The position numbers were made by a program, and so were the translations under genes. From contig OW799233.1 in assembly GCA_941918925.1 (NCBI GenBank), forward strand, positions 87,240,055 through 87,304,054: a stretch of DNA of 64,000 bases, in the 5' to 3' direction. This stretch comes from Phyto melanocephala. Lineage: Eukaryota; Arthropoda; Insecta; Diptera; Rhinophoridae. The notes beneath the pieces were generated by a model. It was not told where the DNA came from, made no database searches, and was given only the letters and a program-made list of their open reading frames with translations. Positions 48,691-57,786 of the stretch are shown one piece after another (within the stretch, counting starts at the first letter, position 1; the number at the start of each line of letters is the position of its first letter).

Positions 48691-49379
48691 AAAAACACAA
48701 ACACTTGTAATGTTAAGCGCTTGAACGAAATACTTTGCTAACAATAAAACAAAAATGGTATTTTACCACTTGTATTCTTAAGCACGTGGACGAATTTCAT
48801 TCCTTTTCTTCGTACAATTCTCCGTAAGTTATAAAAATATTATCTTCTACACCTAAATTGTAAATTCACTCGGAATTTTGTTTGTTTTTTAAGCAAACAT
48901 GCTAAGAAACCATTAAATGAATAATAAAATAATAAAATGTTTGCAACTCTCTTGCCGCAGTGCACTTTCATTCATGTTTTTGGTAACGTTTTCTGTTTGG
49001 GAAAACCCGATTAAATAATTAATGTATAACGTTAGAAATTTGTCTAGCACCTCGTTAAAGAATTTACTACTTTTAAACACATTTGACCACTTTATGTGAC
49101 AACCGACCACTTCTATTTACAATGTGATATTTATCATACAATTATAAACGATTCTGCGAATACGAATAATTGGTGACTTATATGTACGTAGTTGTAGATC
49201 TTTACGAGTTAGTTGAATATGTAATCAATAGGTAGTTCCTATAGTGTAGATGTGTGTAGTTTTATCTCTAATTAAATTTTACTTATAACACAAGTTTGAT
49301 CGCAAAACGATAATTTTGTAATATTCTATGTTTTTTGTAAATTATGGTGAGAAATGAACCATAACTATTGAAATATTGA
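48691..49379. other. Spacer, no gene seen
   Basis: AT-rich, and no domain in the short minus frame at 48913-49110. Confidence 0.5.
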
Positions 49380-49610
49380 AAGTGGAAACGGATAGGTCAC
49401 ATTATAAGAAAACCCTTCATGGACGTTGCTAGAACCGCTATTGAGTAGAACCCACAGGACAGCCGTAACAGTTTTCAGCAAGCACACACATAATTAAGAC
49501 AAATTGAAATCAAAGCGACAAACATGCAAACAAGCTGGAATGAACTTAAAAACAAAGTGATGAACAGATTTAGAGCGCAGGATTTCATTACGGCGCTATG
49601 CTTCTTGTAG
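49380..49610 (+). pseudogene. C-terminal remnant of an endonuclease-reverse transcriptase
   Basis: One frame reads KWKRIGHIIRKPFMDVARTA, IE, stop, NPQDSRNSF..., stop, LRQIEIKATNMQTSWNELKN, then FRAQDFITALCFL and a stop at 49608. The pattern W-x-G-H-x-x-R-x-P...A-x-x-W-N-P-x-G...TW-x-x-L-x-x...W-x-x-x-V-x-x-L-C is the usual C-terminus of RTE/CR1-like LINE proteins. Two internal stops make it a pseudogene. It lies just upstream of the SINE but shows no sign of functional linkage. Confidence 0.7.
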
Positions 49611-49667
49611 GAGCAAATTATTGTATTGACTATATATCAAATTTCAACAGAAAGTTAGTGTTAAAAC

Positions 49668-49883
49668 GGGTGCCCCGGTGGACTAGTTAATAGTGTGCTG
49701 GTCTGCTAGTTTGGGGGTTGCGGGTTCGATTCCCGCCAGAGGCTCTGGACTAGTCTGCTTTTCTTTTCTTCTCTTCTCTCTCTTCTATTCTATTCTTACT
49801 TTTCTATTCAGGTATCATAATGGGTTCATTTAAGTGGACCCAAGTGAGCTGCACAACAGCTGCCTGTTCTATCTAACCTAACC
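49668..49883 (+). mobile_element. tRNA-derived SINE with 12-bp duplications
   Basis: The head is tRNA-like: an A-box-like TGGACTAGTTAA at 49679 and a perfect B box GGTTCGATTCC at 49723. A pyrimidine-rich stretch and a body follow, ending ATCTAACCTAACC. TAGTGTTAAAAC (49656-49667) and TAGTATTAAAAC (49884-49895) flank it, a target duplication with one difference. The acceptor arm does not pair, so it is not a working tRNA gene. The parent tRNA is uncertain (the anticodon loop CTGCTAG would suit Ser-GCT). The CCTAACC end matches the LINE tails at 11483 and 35600, which points to that LINE as the likely mobilising partner. Confidence 0.85.
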
Positions 49884-49944
49884 TAGTATTAAAACCCTTT
49901 ATAAGTTGTATTCAAACAGCACTATAACTTTATTTATGTTATGT

Positions 49945-51250
49945 TATTTAGGTGAGGCATAAATTGTCCCTTAGGGTGAATCACGCTAAATATTTAAAAG
50001 TATGGAAAATAGATGTTGACCGATTCTCAAACGTTTATTTCTGCATTGGCTGTACTATAAATTGCGTACAGTTGGAAGAAAAATACTAAAAACTATATCG
50101 ATGTTATACCATAGACAGACGACAGCGTTAATTTGCATTAAAATTTCACTAATGCACATTAAAATTTTGCTGTGACAGACGACTGTTTCTGCATTTAGTA
50201 AATACTGTAAAAATTGTAAATGCACTAGCAATCACAAATCTGAACATGTTCCTACAAGTTGGGATGGCAGAAGGACACTCTGAAATAAGAGAAAGGGAAT
50301 TGTGGAAATTCGTAGGTTTAATGGTATCTTTTCATGGAGGTTATAATTCATACGTAGGTGTATGGTATTTTTTTAAACGACCGTAACAGCACTTTTTGGG
50401 AGTATTAAGGAAAACTTTCGCCTAAACAGAAAGGCATTCCAAAAAAAATTTTAAAAATTTCAACATATCGAATCTATTTTTATTTAACATTTTTGATTTT
50501 TTAATTTTTTGATTGATTGCCGACCGTGTTGTCATATTGAAATTGCTAAATGCAGTATAAATTCAATTTGATTTAGTGCATTTACGTGAAGTCTAATACA
50601 CATTGGAAGGGGGGGGTGCTTTAATACCATGTGAGATAAAGCCATAATGGCTTTATTGCGCAATTGAATGGGAGATAAAGTCATAATGGCCTTATTGCCC
50701 AATCATTGAGAGGTAAGGCCATATTTAAAATTTTGCGAAATGAGAGATAAGGCCATATTTTTTCAGAATATTGGTATAATTATTTTTATAATTAATTAAC
50801 TTTTATTCTTGTGACGCACGCAGGAAAACTTTATTCAGCGAAGCCACCTGCCACGTCCAACTGAAGGAGAAAACCCGTAAGCACGGCCGCAGGCCGCAAC
50901 GCAGAAAAACTTTAGTATGCGAAGTTTTGGATAAACTCCATCATAACTTTTAGCTTTAGATTTAATACTGGTAAAACTTTTATAAACCTCTACAACAGAA
51001 ACACAATTGATTTGAAAAATAATATGACTATTAGAGGTTTAGCTATATTATGTGAAAATTTCAACAAGATCGGTTCAGCAGTCTCGCCTACCTGAGGGGG
51101 CGTGAGAAAAGGCATGGCGTTGAGCGGTATGAAAAATAAATGCTGACCGATTCTCAGACCTACCCGATATGCAGACTAAATTTCATGAAATTCGGTCGAA
51201 ACATTTCGGAGGAGTTTAATCACCACAACACGAGAATTTTATATATAAGA
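49945..51250 (-). mobile_element. Helitron (DINE-1-like), minus strand, rearranged
   Basis: On the minus strand the 5' end is TCTTATATATAAAATTCTCG (51250). It is followed by sequence shared with the window-start Helitron (CCCCCTCAGGTAGGCGAGAC, ATTTTCACATAATATAGC). The distal part, 49951-50100, is the complement of 880-1060. A clean 3' CTAG end was not found, and 50110-50930 has no counterpart in the other copy, so an insertion or a different subfamily is likely. Confidence 0.6.
50633..50766. repeat. Four short tandem units with GAGATAAGGCCATA cores
   Basis: Unit starts at 50633, 50672, 50710 and 50744 (spacing 34-39 bp), each GAGATAAAGCCATAATGG-like. The first contains the perfect palindrome AAAGCCATAATGGCTTT. 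A run of seven or more G lies just upstream (about 50610). It sits inside the minus-strand Helitron and is not a CRISPR array, as there are only four diverged units with no unique spacers. Confidence 0.8.
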
Positions 51251-52403
51251 TAATTATAAATTCTAGAATTCAACGCAGAATTACAAACGTAATAAAATTA
51301 AATTAAGAGAAATACAGACCATTTTGTGCCTGTTATAATTTTTTTTCACGTGTCATTTTTGTTGCCTACAATTTTTTTCTGGGGGTGGCAAAAGCTTAAA
51401 GATTTTTTTCTTGGGTGGAAAAAAATCTGAAAGTAAGTTGATTTTAATTTTTTTATGTATTTTTAACGTAAATAGTTAATTTTTCCAAATTCTCGTATTT
51501 CACTCCCAGAATGTTCTAGTTATTTATTAAATTTAAAAAAACTAAGGCTTAAGTTAATTGGTTTCTTATTTGGTCAATTTAATTTTTATCATTTATTATT
51601 TAATTTTTCATGTTTTAAAATCTCACGTCACTTACTAAATCAAATGCATTTCATTACTCAAAATTGATTTGTTTTTAGCCGACTTAGTATATTGCTAAAG
51701 ATTCTAAATACTACTACTACTAATCTACGTTTATAATACTTTTTTTGCATTTTCAAAAATTTTGTATTTTAATGTGGAATGTATAAATATTCAAATGGAA
51801 CAGATGTATTTTAAACTACATATAAGACCATACAACATCATGAAGAAAATAAAAGACATAAAAATTCTTAAGCAATTGCAGTCGAATTTCAATACAATTA
51901 AAAATTATTTCATAATTGGCCATGAGATATTATTAAAAGACTTACTGTCATATGCATAAAAATTCTCAAACGTTTATAGAGGTTTTATGTCACTGAATTT
52001 CTGTGGAAATTTGATTTATAAATCTTTTATAAGTTTTATGCATAAAGTGTTTAGAATATGTTATTTATAGATATTCAAGTCAATTAATGATTATTTATTT
52101 AAATTTTTTAATACATTTTATTCAAATAATATTGAGTTACTTTTTAATTATGTTTAATTAGCTTTTTTTTTATTAAAACTCTTTTGACATGCTAATATAA
52201 AATTTAATATCGTATGAAAAATCTAATAAACGTTTTTACATGTTATAATTCTTAAAACAAGCAACAAAAGATATTTATTCAAACAACTTTAACTTTAACT
52301 CTATATAGCAACAAAAATATTAAAAGAGATAATCATATTCAACACCAACCAGCTTCTATTAGACTTTTTTTCTTTTTTTATGAGAATAAAAATGATATGC
52401 ATA
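51251..52403. other. AT-rich spacer, no gene seen
   Basis: The frame 51762-51959 (65 codons) has no recognisable domain. No other feature. Confidence 0.5.
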
Positions 52404-52837
52404 CCCAGCAAAAAGATCATGACCAAGTTGTAATTTTGCAGGCATTCAACTGATTTAATTAGGTGAAAATACTTATGATTTTAAAATTAGCGTAACGTTA
52501 GGAAGCATATGTTTATCTGAATATTTTTATGAACTGCACTTCATTTTATTGAGTACGTAGAACTCTTGCATATTTAATTGAAAGTAACCAATGAATTATT
52601 AATTGATGTTTGTTTACATAAATTTTTTTAATATATTAAACTATGTTGCATTTTTTATGCACATCATTTACTGCAAATTATTTCACATTTAGCAAATCAT
52701 TTCAAATTAATTATGTTGCATTATTGATTGACTATTGAGTCTTATAAATATAATTCCATTCGCAATACTTCTTATTTCTTTTGCTGGGCTTATTTAATTT
52801 TACTTGTATTCATGCATATTTTTTTCTGTGTATGGGT
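52404..52837 (+). mobile_element. MITE-like dispersed repeat, fuller copy
   Basis: It starts CCCAGCAAAAAGATCATGAC and ends, read on the minus strand, CCCATACACAGAAAAAAATA and TGCATGAAT, giving weak inverted ends. The left 250 bases match 47732-48015. No protein is encoded. The inverted-end interpretation is tentative. Confidence 0.4.
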
Positions 52838-54239
52838 GAGTAATTCAAGTTGTTGTAATTTCATGTTTGTGCTTTTGTTTGATTATGTATAGAAATATTT
52901 AGTTGTAGTCAAAGATATGAAATTTAATTTTTCAAATAACCGTAATGAATGCAAAAATGTACTTTCTGATTTTAATGAATATTTAGTACCAAAGAATTAA
53001 AAAAACTAGGGGAACTCGAACCACTTTGCTGGCTCAATAAAAATGTTTGTATAGTATTTGTATTAAATTATATAAATTTTTATGTTGTTGTAAGTCAAAA
53101 TTAACGGCATTTGCAACTTAAATACGAAATACTCTATATATAATTCAAGGAAACGCTTTAAATGAAATTTTTACATCGTGTTATTATAGTTAAACCAATT
53201 TTTTTTTCGTTATCACAATTAAAGGGCGCTTTTCTACTTTGGAGACTTTCTGAAGAAATAAAGTAGATTATTTCAATCGCGTTAAGGATTTAAAGAGTCT
53301 TTTTCTAAGATTACATATCAAGTAAAGCATCGAGCATTTAAAAAATCTTCGTTTGCTTTACCATTTCTTAAATTAGGAAATGTGTTCTTGAATAATCTTT
53401 TTGAAAACAAACTTTTTGTACTTGGTTTAAGAAAAGTCGTTCGTACTGTTCTGCAAAAACCGCTGATACCGCTACGACTTGATTGACTTGACTTGATGAA
53501 CATATCACTTTTTTGTAGTTTTCATATCTTAATAACATACATTACAAATTTTAATATTAAAACTATTTAATAAAGATCACAATTTTTTAATTAGAATCAT
53601 TCATTAGATGTGAAATACTTGTCATAGAAAGCATTTCATTCGTATAAGGTGTACCACTCCCCCTGCCTTAATGGCGAAGACTGAACTTTTTGTATTGAAT
53701 ATGGAATACCAAAACTGCAGCTCCTATTTATTTATTATGAATAAGGAATCTCTTTTAGGACACACGTAAAGGGTTTAAAGTGTACAGCTTTAATAATTCG
53801 CAAAGAAATTACACAAAAAGTTCTTTATGCTCCGATTTGTTAAGGAAATTTTAATCAAAGTTTTTCATTTAAAGTCTCAACTAAATAGCGACATGGTCTT
53901 TGGAAATTATTAACAGTGATAATATATATTTAGTAGTCTTTTTATAGTCTTTCTACATTGATCAACATTTAACATCTACCACCAATTCACAAAGACGTTA
54001 ACATCTTTCTGTAAGATTTGTACAAGTTTTTGTGTCAACATTTTTTTTAATTTTTTAAAGATCATTTTATTCCTCTCAACATCTTTCGATTATTTTGGTG
54101 TCATCACTAAAAAACGACACTAAATTAGAACAAGAACGTAAGCATCGTCAAAATTTCATCATATGTGTGTATGTATGTATGTACATATGTGGGCATATAT
54201 TTGAAATTAAAAATGCCTTCATACGTCCCTAAATTTATT
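52838..54239. other. AT-rich spacer, no gene seen
   Basis: A 61-codon minus frame at 53318-53503 has no known domain. A GTATGTAT microsatellite is near 54168-54185. Confidence 0.5.
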
Positions 54240-54716
54240 ATATCCTTCACCTATGGTGCACAAGGGTATATGTATATAGCTTTGTCATTCCGTTTGTAAT
54301 TTCTACAATTTTCATTTCCGACCCCATAAAGTATATATTTTCTAAAAACTTATGAATAGAGGAGTCCATTAAGCCATGTCCGTCTGAACATCTGTCCGTG
54401 TTTTGGTTAAAATTAACTTTTAGAACCAACCATATATAACGCAATAAATTTATATGTGGGTCAAATCTGCTATTTTAAAATGTAACTTCTTGAACCCTTC
54501 AATATTGGTATCAAATGAAAGGGCTTCACCAGTAGAATACAGTTAACTACGTAAAAATTCAAAATCAAGGATGGCTTCGGAAATAATAAAGAAAAATGGC
54601 GTATAACATGAAATATAGGTTAAGCTAAGATGTGGGACTGTACTTACTTATGTACATAATGGTGAAAGGTATTATCAGATTCGGCACGGCCGAATATAGC
54701 ACGGCCGAATATATAG
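54240..54716 (-). repeat. Interspersed repeat class 2, minus-strand copy
   Basis: On the + strand it starts ATATCCTTCACCTATGGTGC, then TTTGTCATTCCGTTTGTAAT with TTCTACAATTT (complement of the class 2 3' block). It ends with the hairpin ATTCGGCACGGCCGAAT at 54679 followed by a second partial copy (GCACGGCCGAAT). The hairpin duplication at the 5' end is a local oddity. No coding. Confidence 0.7.
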
Positions 54717-55759
54717 TTAATACAATTATTAATGTTTTCTTTCATTTTATATTAATTTTTTAATGTAAACAGCCACAATTAGACAATTATTAAAATTTTA
54801 TTATTTATTTATTAATGTTGCAAGTGTAAGTTCAAATTGCATGTTTTCAACATCTTCCGTGCGTTCCTACAAGATGTTGATCAGTGTAAAAAGGCTATTT
54901 TACTTTATCACATCTAAGATCTACCATCAACTTGCAAAAATATTTACATATTTTCATAAAATTGTACGATTTGTCAAATCATCATAGAATAAGCCTTTTA
55001 CGAATCTGTCAATGACTCTGAATAACAGCTTTTCAAAAGTCACTACGTGAGCCCCATGCGATTCTTAATGTTCTTCGTAGAAGGTTTGTAAGATAATCTG
55101 TAAAAATCCTCAAATCATTTTATCTATGACTTTATAAACATCTTTTTCGACGTTGTAGAAGGCTCTTGCAGATTAATCGTTTACATGTAACAGTCTATCC
55201 TGTGCAAAGTGTCAGCCACGATTAAAATATGCGCTCGTCGGTGATTAAAAACGTTTTGCATGCGACTCACAGTAGGATGTTCTACGATTAAAAAGGCTCG
55301 TTTGTATATCAAAATATTTCGACTTCTTTAAAAGATGTTCCTATCTCTTTTTATTCCTCTTAAAATCTTTCGTTTATTTTATTACTAGAACACAATATTG
55401 AATGAGAACACAAATTTAAATATCGGTAAAAAAACCACATGTGCGTGTATTAGTGATATACCGAATATTCACGAATATTCGATATATTCGTTTTTTAATG
55501 TCCGTATTCACGTTCTCAAAACTTATGCAATTTTTTTGCGAATATTAACACATGATTTAATTTATAATGGAAATAACATTTAATTAATATGTGTTCTACA
55601 AAAACGGCTTATGGATTGACGTGAAACTCTATCTTTTAATTATAATAGTTCATACCTATTATTGAAAGACTATTATTAAATTAATTTTCGATATTTTTAA
55701 ATATATCAAGTTACTAAAGCTTCTAATAAATTTTTGGATAATATAAACTTACCAAATAA
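54717..55759. other. AT-rich spacer, no gene seen
   Basis: No recognisable exon. A short inverted/direct cluster of GAATATTC-like sequence (55463-55492) lies in otherwise plain sequence. Confidence 0.5.
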
Positions 55760-56223
55760 CAAACCATAATCTTAAAAAATTATAAATTACAAATAATCAT
55801 AAAATATTACCTGAAACAGCATTATAATTACAAAGCAATCAAGCTATGATTTGTTTTAATAATAATTTAATTCCACATGGCTTTTTTGTCTTTCTGAATA
55901 AAATTTTATAATTATAAAAGTTTGACATGTGAAAAAAAAACTTGCAAGCATTTTATTTAAGAAAAAATTAAGTAAATCATAAAAATAAATTGTAAAGTGT
56001 TTAAAAGTAGTGGAAAAAATTGTGTTTATTGAGGTAAGTATAATCAAAATAACAAATAGCAAAAATCGGTAATATGCTTTAGAAGAGAACAAAGATTGTC
56101 AATTTAGTTTTTAGTCATAATGTAAAAATGGCATGATATTTTAATTAAACATAATAATATCTGGAAACCATTATATGTTTAACCACAATCATACAATTCA
56201 ATCATAGTATGTTGCTCTTTGAT
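55760..56223. mobile_element. Truncated copy of the 700-bp TIR element (MITE copy C)
   Basis: ATTACAAAGCAATCAAGCTA (55827), AAAGTTTGACATGTGAAAAA (55917) and ACAATCATACAATTCAATCA (56186) match copy B (31898-32280) in order. The right terminal CACGCAAAG is missing: the copy stops at GTTGCTCTTTGATTA. The left half is not recognisable. Confidence 0.7.
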
Positions 56224-56699
56224 TATACAATTGCTGCGAACACTATATTGCAGATGAATGCCACCACAAAAATAAAATACGATCAATATTTCTTCTTCTG
56301 TTGCCTATACAATACCCGAAGCAGCCTTTAATATATACCAGATAGTTTCGCTTATGGTAATTGGCTTTTACTTTTGAAAAATATGCCAAACTATTCAATC
56401 ACAGATCGAGAACATGCAATGCGAATTTAATATCTTATCGATCTAGTTGAACAAAAATCTGTCTTTAAGAATACTGAATTACATTAAAATAAGTAATACA
56501 GATCGAGATAAAACAATAGATTCGATTAAACTTAGATATGACATTAGAGTTTTTCCTTCGAAAGGTTAGTTATAACTTTAACTAATTGTCGAAGAAGTAC
56601 GGAGGAAACAACCTTCTTGCAAATGTATCAAAAAGATTGGGCTTATTATGGATATATCAGGACAGAATTTGTCGCAAACTTACCTACAATTTTTCGAAG
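56224..56699. other. Spacer, no gene seen
   Basis: Nothing recognisable. Confidence 0.45.
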
Positions 56700-56870
56700 G
56701 AACCTCATAGCGGTTATAACTGGACAGTAGTCGTTATTATTATGTCTTTTGCAGAAGTTGGAATTACAAGGAGAAGGTCTGAATATGTGCTTTGTCATTG
56801 TCCAGAATTTTGGAAATTGAGTCTTTTTACCCTAGAACAAAGCATTTGTTTGCAAAATAGCCGTTTCCAC
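56700..56870 (+). pseudogene. LINE C-terminal Cys/His fragment
   Basis: Within the open frame 56586-56876 the end reads RRRSEYVLCHCPEFWKLSLF then TLEQ. Y-V-L-C-H-C-P-E-F parallels H-Y-L-C-H-C-P-A-F of the LINE at 35318-35340, i.e. the distal half of the C-x2-C...H-x3-4-C tail. The proximal Cys pair is lost or mutated. It is probably an old fragment of a related LINE. The rest of the frame is not recognisable. Confidence 0.5.
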
Positions 56871-57340
56871 AGGTAATCTGGATAAGCAACACACCATCAT
56901 AAGCAGTACAAGATGGCAGAAGATAGATAGATATATGTATGTATGTATGTACATAGGTCGGCCAAAGATCACATACTACTTTTTCTGTAATACTGGTGTT
57001 TTTGTAATATGAATCCCTAAAATAGTACCATATGGTACTGTTGTCTTTGATTTAACTTAATGTTGCAGTCAATTGACTTATTGGAGCATTTACAAAAATT
57101 CAATTTGCTCGCTTTTTTTGCTTTTGTGTGCGCGTGTGAGCTTGTTTGAAATATAAAAAAAATTGTACTACAAGTACAACTATTTAAGTTTATAAGTAGA
57201 TATAAATAGTCAGTTAGACTTGTTATTACGAGTTGTTTATAATTTTTTTTTTTTTTTTTTTGCTTTTTAAATTATTTACTTATTTTTCATATTGTTGTTG
57301 TTTTTACACATTGTCTTGTTTTTATGTTTTTTATTCTTAC

Positions 57341-57500
57341 CTGCACTAGATCCAGTGCTATATTCAGCACCAGCACTAACACCAATATAGTACCACGCCA
57401 CAATTTAACGTCTGATTGACTATTTGTCTATTTTACAGTTGTAATTTGTTGTTGTTCGTGTTGCTGTTGTTCTCTTGTCTTATTTGACCAAGGTTTTTTT
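57341..57500 (-). other. Possible first exon of a divergent minus-strand gene
   Basis: On the minus strand a sequence with CAA/ACAACAGC-rich, 5'-UTR-like content runs into CTAGTGCAG followed by GTAAGAATAA, a near-ideal splice donor (exon end at 57341). One frame across it is open for about 29 codons and very hydrophobic (LWRGTILVLVLVLNIALDL), but it lacks an ATG, so it may be untranslated or an accident. It lies about 70-230 bases upstream of the cuticle-protein start site and points away from it. No downstream exon could be identified, so this remains a weak prediction. Confidence 0.25.
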
Positions 57501-57536
57501 GTTTAAATTTTCGCTGTTGCTTTTCTATACAACAGC

Positions 57537-57575
57537 TATAAAAGTCTACAACATGTCATGGCGGAAGGCAGTTTA
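57537..57575 (+). promoter_or_regulatory. TATA-box promoter of the cuticle protein gene
   Basis: TATAAAAG at 57537-57544 is followed about 30 bases later by GGCAGTTT, an initiator-like sequence, with a likely start at the A of CAGT (57570). That predicts a 5' untranslated region of 217 bases before the ATG at 57787. TATA promoters with a short first exon are usual for fly cuticular protein genes. The start site is inferred. Confidence 0.65.
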
Positions 57576-57786
57576 TTTAAATAGTTTGTCGTCATCGGTT
57601 TAACAGCCATAGCCCACCCTTAATCCAAAAGTATCTTTTTAACACTTTCCGTTGGCCACTAGAGAGCCAACTTCCTTTAATTAACGGACTTTAATGTAAA
57701 GGCTTCGTTTTGTTTAAAAAAAAATAGTAGCAGTTTACAGAGTCGTTTAACCAAAGGATTTATTTGTTTCATCCACATTTAAAAAC

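Noticed and set aside
49668..49750. Functional tRNA gene
   Set aside because: The B box is perfect, but the acceptor arms do not pair, the anticodon stem is poor, and 12-bp target duplications enclose a longer body. It is a SINE.
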